Part shown: positions 19,761 to 30,560 of the stretch, piece after piece
How the letters are laid out: every line of letters starts with the position of its first letter
Numbering within the stretch: the first letter of the stretch is position 1
Assembly (NCBI RefSeq): GCF_050947875.1
Contig: NC_134570.1
Coordinates: forward strand, 100,792,122 to 100,856,121
DNA from: Dermacentor variabilis
Lineage: Eukaryota; Arthropoda; Arachnida; Ixodida; Ixodidae
Direction of reading: 5' to 3'
Length of the DNA: 64,000 bases
Position numbers and translations under genes: made by a program
The notes under the pieces: generated by a model
Told to the model about the DNA's origin: nothing
The model's database searches: none
The model's input: only the letters and a program-made list of their open reading frames with translations

Positions 19761-22700
19761 CATCGGCTAAAATAACTTCTTTTCTACGGAAAGCAGTTCT
19801 AAGTAGCATAACCTGAGCTCTAAACCTTTCATGGCAAGGACCACCAGTGTCAAACCTATAGCTGGAACGGGATCTGCGATACGAGAATAGTTCAAATCGA
19901 AAGCAGCGCCCGGCTGCTGACGCACAGTGAGACGAGCCCGTACTCAGGCATCTCGTCCTAGAGGCCGCAGTTATAAGCCAGCCTTCGTCGTTTTGATGCG
20001 TGAAATTATGATGAGGAGAAGGTTAAGCTATGCCAAATGCAAGCATTTGTGATCATTTTAAGCGCCATCCGCAACGTCTTGGAAGCGAACGAAAGATACA
20101 TTTTCTGGCACCATCGGCACGTAGCCGTGCGGTATGAGCGCACTTTGTCGAGTGCTGGGATTCGAGAAAGCTGCAGGGCGCTGTCAAAATCGAACGTTGG
20201 TACGAAGCGAAGCCATCCTCTCTGTAGTAGAAAGCATGGCTACATAGCACTGCGCAGACACAGATTTGCAGCGGAGGCGAATGGAGAAACACGGCATACT
20301 CAATAGTCGGAGCTATCATTCCCGGTCAGTTGTTGGGATGGTTACGCTTCAGCCACCGCATTTTCGCTATCCTTATAGCAGTTGCAGCCTAGTAGACTAT
20401 ATCGCAACAATCTTCGTTACCACGGTTCTCCTGGAGATATAACAACAGACGCCAGCTGTTAGCTTTCGGATATCGTCAATGGTGAGCGGTGTCCCCCAAC
20501 GCCAATCGCGGTGAGTACGGTTTGGTTCTCGTAAGCCGTAATATCCTGAGATCACGGCGAGTAACATTTATCATAGCCTCCATGGATGCTATGCTAGAAC
20601 GCACTGTCCGCTCTACTCCAACCACTATATTCTTACAAATCGCACGCAGCTGCTCAGCAGGTAGCAGCGAACGACGTCCTCGACGTAGCCGAATACTTTT
20701 GTTCTGTGGACAGGAAGGCAAAACTTGATTTCGAAGGCTTCTCCGAAAGCGATGGTTTCAGCATTACGGTCAGATTCATCCCTGCAATACACGCCCGGCC
20801 TCTACTCCGGCCGCCGGCGACCCGCCGGTGCGCCGCCCGCCGGCCCGCGCGTACCTGCTTTGCATCGGCGTATGGACGCCGCGGATTAATATATTCTTTT
20901 CAATTTATGTAGGAAATAGGCCAGAAAACGTCTGAGCCATCTCAACAGAATGCATATTGTGATCATCAGCGGTTCTAGAAGCGCCATGCGCTACAGCATC
21001 GACATAATTCTTTAGATAACCGCCGCCACTCTGCTATTTAATTGAAAGTCGCCAGTGAAAAGCATTCCACTTAGTGCGGTTTTATATAAACAGGTATGTG
21101 TGGATTTAGCACGCCTATCAGGTGACTACACCCAAACACGTATTCTGTTCAAGGTTATTGCTGAATTACATATAGCAGAGAGTCACTCACTACACTACAG
21201 GGCAGATCGAAACATCATGCCTTTATAAAAAGGTTCCAAAGCATATCGCTGTAGGCAGCTCGAGCAGTGTTTTTGTATGTACCGTGCGTTTATGTGTTGT
21301 GGTATGTGCATATATGTGCGAAAGGGCCCCGTATTGCTCTGCTGTGCAGAGTATGTGTGTGAAAGTGTTCTGTGTTGGTTTGTCGTGACCTTGCCGGACG
21401 GAAGTGCAAAATACAGCGCCCGTGTTGTTGTTTTTTTCATCAGCATTTAGCGCCATCTACCGGGCCGCGCCGTAACTATACGTTTTAGTTTGAAGCACTT
21501 CCAGGTGGCGCAAAGCGCGATGTTTACATAAGTGAGTGTGTTTGTGTTGATGTATGGATATTCCTATGTTTACGTAAGTTCAACGCCGCCATGTTCTAGC
21601 AATGTCTTTGCCGATGTAATTCCTTTTCACGCTTCAACAGTGGTTAGAGCGACGCTCCACCCGCGTTATCAACATGCTCAGCCGGCCGTGAACGTTGAGT
21701 GATACGAGTGGCAGTCGAGCGGAAGGCATCGCTGCAAAATCGTGTCGTGCTTGTACCTGCTTCCTTGTATGCGCCAAAGAAAACGAGATTGTGTGTCTCT
21801 CTCTTTTTGTTTGCAAATATCAGTAACGTACACTATGCTTATGACCCGTAGGTTGTTTTTCCCCGCAAACTAGCACAATTCGCAGGCCTAGTCGCAGCTA
21901 TCGCTTCCCTTCGCTTGCCTGGAGTCTGCCACGTTGGTTTTGAAGAGGGAGAAACCGTTGCTCCCATGCGTGAGGGAACAAAGTTGCTCCCTATGAGGAC
22001 ATCGCCATTTCTCCCTTAATGGAGCAAGAGTCAATTCTTTTTTGCTAGAGTGTGTGCCTTGCTTTGTTTTCACGCTGATTAATAAGTTTGCCGTAATTGT
22101 TCTGCAGAAACCCGCAAGGTGTAGACAAGTAAATTATTAAGGGAAAGTGAGATATCCACCCAATTGTAGCAATTGCTACAAAGGAAACTCATACGGGTTC
22201 CTCGAAAGAAAATGCCTTGCAGTTGAAGAAAAATTCGCAGGACATCACCACAGGGTAGTTACTAGATGATGGGAAATAGTTGGAAAATTTGCACGTATTT
22301 GAAACATACAGATGGTGCCGTCAATAATGGCATCGAGCATTTGAGACATGCTCGCGGCTTTGTAGATTACGTCAGGTACTTCCCAAGGGTTATTTACCAC
22401 ACTTATGAAACAAGTGTAAATAAAGTATGTGGCGCACCGAAAACTACGACGCATGACCTCCATGACCTTATATAAAACGTCGGGTGGCGGAGCTCCTTCG
22501 CTCCCATTGGAGAGTCGAAAACTATTATAAAACGAAATAGTGTACACACCAATTATCGACTTTAACGTCCAACTAGCGCGCCTCGACAGAAAGTAAATTG
22601 CATCCTTCCTTTTGGAATGGTTTGGAATTTAGTGCTGCATGGACGTCAGTGTGCCGACCGCTGTGATCGGTCGTGTATAGGTTTAATCTTTTGGCAAGAA

Positions 22701-23259
22701 CGTGTCTAGCATAGCAATGCAACCGATCGCGGTGTATCACAGCGACCACAAAGCAATGGTCACTGTGGTAACGAATGTGACAAAATAAAGAGGTTAATAA
22801 CCATGAAGTTACGTATATGTGCCTTTATTAAATCAATATAGCTATGAATATAGTCATCCCAATGCAGATTCGCTGATTATCCTTGTTCCCCAAGTGGAAG
22901 GGCTCAAAATTCTTTCCCTCGTGTAATTTAATATAATGCCTTACAAGTCACCTTTTGGAGGTTCTCAAAAATAATTTGAAGCTGCGGCAAGGGATTACAA
23001 CACTAACTTGGTCTTGTGTCCACAATATGCACATACACATACACTTACAACTGCCATTTCCGCTTTTGTAACCTGATGCGGGATGTTGCGCTCTACGATA
23101 ATGTGCAGGGAAGTTTTAATGTCGAAGGGTGAACGTTAAAGTGAACTTGATTACTTGCACTAACAGGCTTTAGGGCGTCTTATGCTTTATACGAACTGTT
23201 AGAAGAGTCATATATAACAATTGTGTGCTTTCGGTTACAGATGACAATCTTTCTGAAGC
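19761..23259. other. Long intergenic stretch, no gene recognised
   Basis: No exon or element boundary could be supported. A GC-rich patch at about 20795-20855 is made of CCGCCGG-type words. Several frames near 20476-20728 are open on both strands without motifs. The rest is ordinary AT-rich spacer. Confidence 0.5.
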
Positions 23260-23309
23260 CAGCCTTGTATATCTTTAGCAAATGCTGCAGTTTGAGCAGT
23301 CTCCTACGG

Positions 23310-23559
23310 AGAGAGCTGCCGCACTAGAAAAGCAGCATCTGGACCTCGAGGAAAAGAAACTCGCACTTTAGCAGGAGAAACTACAGCAGCATATTGGTGA
23401 ATGGAAAAACCAAGTAGATTTTGCTGAAGTAAGAAGGCTCCTAAAGAAGAACTTGCTGCAGAACACAGGGAGCACAGAACGGAGAGGAGTACGCTTATGG
23501 TGCAACAAAACGCCCTGCTTGATTTTGGGAAGGAAGTATTGATTAAGAAAGTCAATTAA
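23310..23559 (+). pseudogene. Harbinger partner protein C-terminus (coiled coil), broken
   Basis: The reading is ALEKQHLDLEEKKLAL, an in-frame TAG, QEKLQQHIGEWKNQVDFAE, then after frame changes LKEELAAEHREHRTERSTLM and a short tail ending LIKKVN with TAA. This is a charged helix followed by a short tail, as at the end of the Myb/SANT-like proteins that help Harbinger transposases. The DNA-binding N-terminus is not visible. One stop and about two frame changes make it non-functional. Assignment leans on the neighbouring transposase. Confidence 0.5.
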
Positions 23560-24314
23560 AAATTTTTCTTGTTCTCAGAAAACGTTTCTTTGTGACCATT
23601 GCATATTTAGAATGTCTTTTATCCTAAAGTTTATTCGCGCATTGGTCACACCCCAACTTCGAACTTTGTAGCCCAGATGAGCTAAAGTTCATTTATTGCC
23701 GAAATAGGACAAATAAACGATATTCATACAAGCTTCTGTGGTGCTCAAGGTATTCTTTCAGAGAAGGTGAACGAAGGTGAAAGAACAATGCCACTAGGTT
23801 ACCATAAAGGCAAGTGTGGTATTTTGTTAGTATCGTCCCAACTTTTCACATATGATGCACATTCTGCAGAAAATTTTCTAATTCACACAAATCACGAATT
23901 AAGTAACACTGAGCAGTGGGAGGCCGTGTTGCTGACCTGCCGGCCAAGGTCATCAAGAGAGCTGAAGACGCCGCTCAAACCAAGGGGCTAGAGTCTTTAC
24001 TCACTCACTCTTATTTTTTCAGTCCGACAATCCAAAGACACTGATCGCCTTGCGAATTCCCCCCTTTTACTGACTTCCTTACAACCCTCAATGTAATGTT
24101 GAATTCGTGCTGCTGTTCATTGAGACGTGCGCCAGCATATGGCCGCATGATCAGAGTGCGAAGGAGGTACGCAGGTTCACCATATATAGTGAATGAATTG
24201 TGTTACACCGACTGGAGAAGCTTCTCATGCAGCGCCTTTCCCGAAGTATTCCTGTAAAAGTTAACTAATTAGGAATGTTTATATTGAGCCACAGAATGAT
24301 GCATCTTTCCGTTT

Positions 24315-24345
24315 CACTGCTCCTAACTTAATGTTAGGAGCAGTG
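24315..24345. repeat. Perfect palindrome, 13-base arms
   Basis: CACTGCTCCTAAC and its exact reverse complement surround TTAAT. It lies inside the Harbinger relic, outside the recognised coding parts. Confidence 0.95.
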
Positions 24346-24489
24346 CAGTGGTTACTAAGGTTCTTGTTGAGGCACCGTCTTAATATGACCGATGAAGTAT
24401 TTGTTATTTATGAAGTCACGAGTCAAAAATAATTAAGCTTCAATTATGCTTCACAGAAACTGCACTCAACACACGTGTTTGTCTTTCAG

Positions 24490-25520
24490 GCGATCAGATC
24501 GTAAGTGTGCGTGCCAACAATGCGGCTGGTGACGACAGAAATGAGGGGCCTTTGATTTACCTGCATCATTTCTGCAGCCTAAATATGGGCCATAAAGGTC
24601 GCAGACTATGCTATTGGCAAACACAACGGTCTAATATTTGACAACGTGCTCCCGTTTGTGTCCAGAGAAGTACCCTCACTGGTGCTAGGTTGGTTGGCAG
24701 ATGGGTCCGGAAGTTCCATTGACGAAATCCCAGCAATTCGCCATAGGTGCACCTAGATCATGTACAGCCTGCAATTCCAAATGTAGGAGATTGTTGCAGC
24801 ATCATTCATTGCAATGTCGCTCTACGATAAAGACTTCAATGACTATGGCTACAGGCGAGTACTGGAAATGCATAACAAGGGCATCTATGGTACTCCCACC
24901 ATAGACGCTTCTCCTATCTCACATGGTATATGCGTCACAGAAAACGAGGTAAAGCACTATCTGTAGACTGACAGTTTGACAGCACTCTATCAAAAACTTT
25001 TATAAAGACCTGAGAAAAGCTAAGGTTACAAACATTATTTTTACGAATATCCTACGGCGACAACAGTAGCTTACCAAATTGCAATAACGTACTTGTTGTA
25101 ACCTGAATGCAACAGCATGTACGTAACTGGGAAAACAGAGTGGTATTCGCGAGGTTCAGCCAACGGTGATTTTACAATGACAGGAAATAATCGAATGTCG
25201 TCTTAGTGTAGCTGAAGGCAGAGGGGGCTATTCTGAACATCATGGAAGTATGTCGTCCGAAAACGTCTTCTAATTCGCACCACCTATTAGGATATGCAAG
25301 TGACCAAAGTTCTGTCAAGTGAACTTCTTTACGGCACACTAGTACTTCCTGAATGCTCTCAATCGCATCGGGAATTAAGACAGCAGGTGACAATTCATCA
25401 GTGTGTGCCTTTTCAAACCATAACATTCTCCGAAAGACGTTGTCTCCAGTCCTTCCGACGACGATCCATCCTTTGCGAGATATATACTGTCACTGGACAT
25501 GTCGTTTCTGACAACGGTAG
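24490..25520 (-). pseudogene. Harbinger (PIF) transposase, decayed
   Basis: The N-terminal part (frame 25172-25426) reads FEKAHTDELSPAVLIPDAIE and LAYPNRWCELEDVFGRH, the helix-turn-helix-like region preceding the DDE domain in these transposases. After a gap without clear motifs, 24780-24555 reads GAPMANCWDFVNGT, ICQPT, YFSGHKREHVVKY and YLGCRNDAG. This is the DDE core around the first and second acidic residues. The first catalytic Asp, normally in F-V/I-D-G-T, is Asn here (24711-24727). Stops are present after ICQPT and near 24670. The third acidic residue and C-terminus were not found. Confidence 0.75.
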
Positions 25521-25530
25521 AACGAGATCT

Positions 25531-28144
25531 TCGATGTGAGCCCAACTCAAATCAGCGTACAATGGATGGTCGCAGAGAAAGCTTAGAGCTCTTCGACTGG
25601 TTTTTGCCCTTTACACGGGCAAATTCGCCGTTTTGAAGCGCATCACAAGAAAACACCATCTAAGATCACTTGACTTCGGTTGCCTTTGCTTGACTTAACA
25701 TCGCATACCAAAGTCGTAGTACTTGCAGAGTCATTACGTTTATTACATATTATGCTTCGCCCGTTTTTGCTCACAAATGAATTGTGTTCGTTTTCACTCG
25801 TAAGAAGGGTTTTTCATTTTTTTTTTTTTGCTCTCAACCACCTTTTTTTTATTTTCCTAACTGCGGCGTCCCGAGCGCCCAAGCCAACGCTGTCTGCGTT
25901 TGACCCAATTCTCAGACTCTTCTACACCTCTAAACCCTAAAGCAACCAACACAACGCATTCTGAAACCGTCTAATTCTCTTCGAACAAACTCTCTATTAA
26001 GAGGTGCGCTCTAAAAAAGAATGCAGGGACGGTGACGTAGCGTAACGTGGCTCGCTTTCCGCTACAGTTGCTACTAAAAACTCAAAAGGCTCCAGTCACT
26101 CGTAACAATGAAAGAAAGAGCAAGTGCAGGCGCCGTGACGTCACGTCTAAGCACGGTTTCTCGTTCCAGAAAGAAAGCTGTCGGTGTTACGCTGCGTCAC
26201 GCCGCCTCGCTTTGCGCTTTACTCACGTGGTAGAGCTTAGAGCGTCACATGACATGGGCCTCGCAAGCGATCACCACCTACCTGCCTAAGTAAAAGTTCT
26301 CGAAAGAAAGTGTCATCGTGCTGCGACTGAACGACGTTGGTATACGTGGAGCAGGAGCAGCAGCAGAATGCAGGCGTATAGTACCACCACCTATGAAAAA
26401 AAGGGTCTCAGGAACGAAAACGTCATTACAATACATTTGTGTGTTTTTTAGTATTGAGAAATGCGTCACATCAACTAAGATAATCATCATAGATGATTTC
26501 TGCCATCATTTTCACTGAAATCATTGTCACGAAAGCTTCAATGTAAGTACGAGTAGTAGAATTGTCAAGTTGCCTCTCGAAAGTACGAAGTGTCTAGTTC
26601 AGCAGTGTAGTGAGTATGAGGGGGATACCATGTTTTCTGCCACATTCATGACCCGAGCAAGTGGACATAATATTTGATACATTCTAATGCAGCCCACTCA
26701 TGTCGGAAACGCGAGCAATGTGGTAAATGAAATTATACGTTTATCCAAACACTCATGTAAAGCTTCTCTAGATGCTGAGGAAGCGGCAACTGACAAAGCT
26801 CCAGCCACCCATCAGCGTCACACTCAACTTAAGTATGTAGGCAACACTAATCCCTGAATACAAAAGGGAAAGAAGCGGAAATTCATGGTGTAATACCTTA
26901 GGAAATCGTAGGAATCACGTAACCACCAGGGTACACGATATTTGTAAGATATGATGACATCAAGAGTCTACTATACAAACATATAATGAAAAATAAAAAA
27001 AAACATGACAATACAAATCCTGACCAACAAATGTCACCAATTGCTTGCCTTGTCCACAACTACTGAATTTTTAATAAGTACTCTTTAATACGCAGTTTTT
27101 TTTTCAAGGTGCGGACAAAAGTCTTTTTCTCCGTAACTTACAGTGAAATGGGGCTGGTGTTCGTGTGAGAAATTTGGAATTAAGTAATCGAGCGGCTGTG
27201 TGTCGTAGTTGGCGCACCGCTTATCCGTCTGATGAAACTTATGTTACAACTCGTGGAAGTGGTCTCTATGGAGGTATTTAGGAAACCAGTAGCATGGGAT
27301 ACTCTTTGATAATATAATACTGTGGCTATTTTCTTATACAGTCTACCAGCAATAGTCAATCTCTGTTGCTATTTAAAGATTGAAGCGACAATATTCTGTT
27401 TAACATTCAGTATTACTTAAAACACTTTCTTTGGAGTACAAATATGCTTTCGATGTTAGTCATTGTCGTGGTTACCTGCACAAATAGACAGTAATGAATG
27501 CGTGAGTTTACCAGTGGGTAAACACCCAATTCTTTAACCCCATTGGAATGAAGCTTCGCAATTTCTAGATAATACCAGCATGTCGTGACACATTTGCAGA
27601 GACAATATTTGTGTGCATAGACCAATCTAGATATTCGTTCAAACGTACATGAAGAAATTTGTCTTCTGTTAATAAGTAACACGTAGTTAAATTTTTTATG
27701 CCACTTTGTAGATATACTGCAACCTAAAAAGTATTGGCACTATAAAAGTTCCCACTACTGCGCAGACAGAGCGGCGCATGTAGAAAAGGAAGCCCCATTA
27801 CTATTTGTTTTTGTTCTTGTTCATACAGTGAAATATAGATAAAACGTGAATCGTTCATTTATGACTGTTTGGGGGCGACTCATGCTGCACTTGAGAGGGA
27901 GATATGTACAGTCATAAGAGGTGTCCCTCTTCGTGTATCTTCACTTGACTCTTTCGTATTTTAACTTGTTGTTTGCCCTGCTTATTGTCTGTGTGGAGAC
28001 TGCTCCCAATGATTCATTTTTAAGCACCACATTCAGGAACCACCGAATATAGCGTATGCCACCCGCTAAAATGTGAAGTGTGTTGCACCCCATATATTAG
28101 GAGCGATTTTTGACGCGTAACAATGTTTAATTTTATCATGATCA
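25531..28144. other. Intergenic, no gene recognised
   Basis: No coding or element motif was found. Around 26035-26075 and 26185-26225 two GC-rich stretches resemble each other, each ending in CCTCGCTTT-like sequence. 27000-28100 is AT-rich with nothing recognised. Confidence 0.5.
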
Positions 28145-28660
28145 TGACTGCCCCATCACCATTATCATCATCGGCCTATGTTTGTGTCCAATGCACAACG
28201 AATGGCTCTGCCAGTGATCTCCTTGCGCTAGCTGACTGCAATTTGTGCCTTCAAATTTTCTAACTGCTGCCGTGCTAGACTGCGCGCTTCTCTTTCCTTG
28301 GCGCACATTCTATAATTGTAATGGTCCACCAGCTATTTGCCCTATGCATTGCGTGGCCTGCCCAGATCCGTTTTGTTCCCCTAGTGGTGAATATAATATC
28401 GGCTATCCCCATTTGCTCGCTGAACCAGACCTCTCTGTTCCTGTTTATGAACGTTACGCCTAATAGTTTTCTTTTTATCGCTCTTTGCGCGGTCCTTTAC
28501 TTGTTCTCGAACTTCTTTGTTATCCTCGAAGTTTCTGCCTCATAGCACCAGTAGAATACAATAATTCTACACTTCTCTTTTCAACGACAGTGTTAGGCTC
28601 CTAGTAAAGATTTGGTAATTCCTGCCGTATGCACCCTCCCCCCCCCATCCCATATTTATT
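28145..28660 (-). mobile_element. RTE-like LINE 3' fragment
   Basis: Read as the reverse complement, the stretch follows the well-known order of RTE-like RT C-termini: a lost YGRxxQILTG-like start near 28620, KLRTAQRAMER-like near 28500, WAGHVMR-like near 28350, and an end with LAQDR-W-like near 28220. Stops and shifts are frequent. The 3' side (plus 28145-28175) is a loose ATC/ATG repeat, as expected of RTE tails. The call rests on the ordered antisense nucleotide pattern such as GGTCCACC, TGGCCTGCCCAG and ATATCGGCTATCCCC. The endonuclease and RT core are absent. Confidence 0.65.
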
Positions 28661-28914
28661 TCTCTGTATATATCCCCCTCCCGATCAGGGCCGCCTGTAA
28701 GTAAGACAGCTACGGAATACGCACTCCTGCACAGAATCTGGAAGCTGAGTAAAGATCATGCGTACTTTTTTCCTTGCGCGAGGCAATTGAACATTACCTT
28801 TGTCTTCTGCATATTATTCTTCAATGTTTCAGTTATGCTGCTGCAAACTCACTGACACCCGGCGCGCGTGCTTCAGCCATGTCGTTTTCTACGCGCCTAT
28901 ACGCTTCGCCACAC

Positions 28915-28974
28915 TGGGAGCCTCCTAGGGAAGCTACATGCAGATCTTGCATGTAGGTTCCCTAGCGGCTCCCA
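28915..28974. repeat. Long hairpin, about 27-base arms
   Basis: The arm 28915-28942 pairs with 28948-28974 around a GATCT loop. Both arms run from TGGGAGCC through CTAGGGAA to CTACATGCA with about two differences and one missing base. It could be a foldback element core or a cruciform; it is not part of a recognised gene. Confidence 0.85.
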
Positions 28975-29158
28975 ACGCACAGCGCGTCGGTCGGTTGTTT
29001 CGGCAGCGCGCGACCTTCTCTTGTTACCTCGGCAATGCGACGGCCTTTATCTGCGAAAAACACTCGCGAATGGCAGACAACGATATACTTCCTCACTCGG
29101 CATGCACTAACGGCCGTCTACACAAGGCCATAGTGGCGAACGTTTTCTTTTCTTTACT

Positions 29159-29200
29159 GCGATAGCAATTATATGGATACTCCAGGCGCTTTTATGCCAT
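29159..29200 (+). repeat. Fragment of the GC-rich dispersed repeat, 5' end only
   Basis: GCGATAGCAATTATATGG and ACTCCAGGCGC followed by a TATGCC-like step match the 5' end seen at 57779-57815 and 39908-39935. The match stops where LINE ORF1 sequence begins. Confidence 0.6.
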
Positions 29201-29224
29201 AAGACGGACCCGACAATACTACTA

Positions 29225-29790
29225 CCTTTTTCTTCCGTGACCGCAAGGCATGCGTGGTTTGATGTGCGGGGGAAGCTAAGACGCCTGCATCAAAATGGAC
29301 AGCTGCCGAGGCTTTTCATCAATGATAATCTGACAAGAATGAACCCAAATCTGCTCTGGCGAGCTAGAACTACACCAAAAGAAAAGAACTACAAATTTGC
29401 ATGGGTTAAGGGCGGAAACATTTACGTGAAGGAGGGCGAAGATGCACCCTTGATAATGACGCGTGAATAAGTTAAAACATATATTTGCTACCAGCCGTGA
29501 ACACGGTTTCACAGTAATTCGTATTAATTTCGGAAGTCTACGAAAATATTGGGAGGAATTTATGGATGTAGCGGAATCAGCGCAGATGCAGTAGATGCAT
29601 TCATAATAGTTGAAGCAAAAAATGCACCAGAGAATTGCACTAACATTTACAAATTGAAGGGTTACAAAGCCCATTTTATGTCCCGACAGAAAAGACAAGG
29701 ATGTGGGTTAGCGTGGTTTAACGCAAGCCGTCGCGTTTAGACGACTCCAGACAAACACATACCCAAACCCAAAATAAATTAACAAAATCA
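29225..29790 (+). pseudogene. LINE ORF1 C-terminus and endonuclease start
   Basis: ORF1 reads WFDVRGKLRRLHQNGQLPRL, FINDNLTRMN, LLWRARTTPKEKNYKFAWVK and an IYVKEGEDAP segment, the RRM/CTD style of LINE ORF1 proteins, ending at TAA 29470. The endonuclease part includes INFGSLRKYW-like and ETN/LKGYKAHF-like motifs and GCGLAW, with frame changes near 29580 and 29720. It is broken and partial. Confidence 0.7.
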
Positions 29791-30065
29791 CAGGGGGCAA
29801 GGAAAGCGACCGATGTAGGCTCTGTTTACAAACAGGAACACTCACAAACATAATGTGGAAATGCACCTCGCTCCTGTTTTCTCATCCCCTCGTCAGCAGC
29901 GAGACTGACTGGACAGCCTGGCTCAGTTCCGGGGACGTCGACCGACAGCTCGAACTGGTGGACTTAGCGGAGATGGCCAAGCAGACCCAGGGCCCTACTT
30001 GAGCCCGATCCTTCAGCCACGTCCCCCTTTACCCTTTCCTCTTTCAATAAAGTTTACCACCACCA
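29791..30065 (+). mobile_element. I-like LINE 3' tail inserted in another LINE
   Basis: The stretch reads CRLCLQTGTLTNIMWKCTSL, then a SSETDWTAWLSS segment and LVDLAEMAKQTQG before TGA. This is the Cys/His end domain of I-like elements. It finishes with TTCAATAAAGTTTACCACCA, a polyadenylation-like signal plus the usual CCA-rich end. Only the last 275 bases are present, a strong 5' truncation. Target-site duplication is not clear. Confidence 0.78.
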
Positions 30066-30560
30066 CCAAGATAAGATATGACATGTAGTTACGGACATTC
30101 CTTTAAGGCACGCCGAAAGTTTGACACTAAAAATCACGCTTACTAACACAGAATTATGGTTGCTTGCTATTTATTGTCGGCCTGCTAACAGTGTCACACG
30201 GTTCTTGCGTGAATTTGAAGAAATTATAAAGGCCACAAATCAGCAGATCAGATTTCTTCGGCGGGCGACCTAAACATTAGTTTATTGAACACCAGTTCGA
30301 CTACTGTGTCGGATTACCTGTTCATTTTATCAACCTTTGACTTAGAAGTGACTATAAATCAACCTACGAGAAATGAAATCTTACAAAATAGACTAGTATC
30401 CTCCTATCTAAACCACATAGCAATAAGACCACCGAATTATTCTTTAGCGGCATGTATCATAAGGCAAAAGATAGCGGATCACTATTTTGTCGCATGTCGC
30501 CTTAAGATGATTTTACCTCTGTCCGAAAAGTATGGTCCGTAACTTTCGTGAAAGGTGCCT
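30066..30560 (+). pseudogene. LINE endonuclease, second half
   Basis: The readable parts are HAESLTLKITLTNTELWLLA, a VTRFLREFEEII stretch, GDLNISLLN (metal-binding GDxN, spanning a frame change near 30265) and SYLNHIAIRPPN with ADHYFVACRL near the end. The last corresponds to the D-H-I and S-D-H-type catalytic motifs of AP endonucleases. It continues the protein interrupted at 29790. Confidence 0.72.

Larger units (their letters stand above)
23260..25530. mobile_element. Harbinger/PIF DNA transposon relic
   Basis: There are two facing coding remnants: a plus-strand coiled-coil C-terminus like the SANT/MADF partner protein (23310-23559) and a minus-strand PIF/Harbinger transposase (24490-25520). 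Paired transposase and DNA-binding protein ORFs are the hallmark of this superfamily. I could not find terminal inverted repeats or the three-base target duplication, so the ends are set only by the coding remnants. Confidence 0.65.
29225..30560 (+). mobile_element. CR1/L2-like LINE fragment, split by another LINE tail
   Basis: 29225-29790 holds the end of ORF1 and the start of an AP endonuclease. 30066-30560 continues the same endonuclease. The 275 bases between belong to a different LINE family in the same orientation, so this is a nested insertion. No RT is left. I cannot fix the clade beyond APE-type. Confidence 0.72.
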
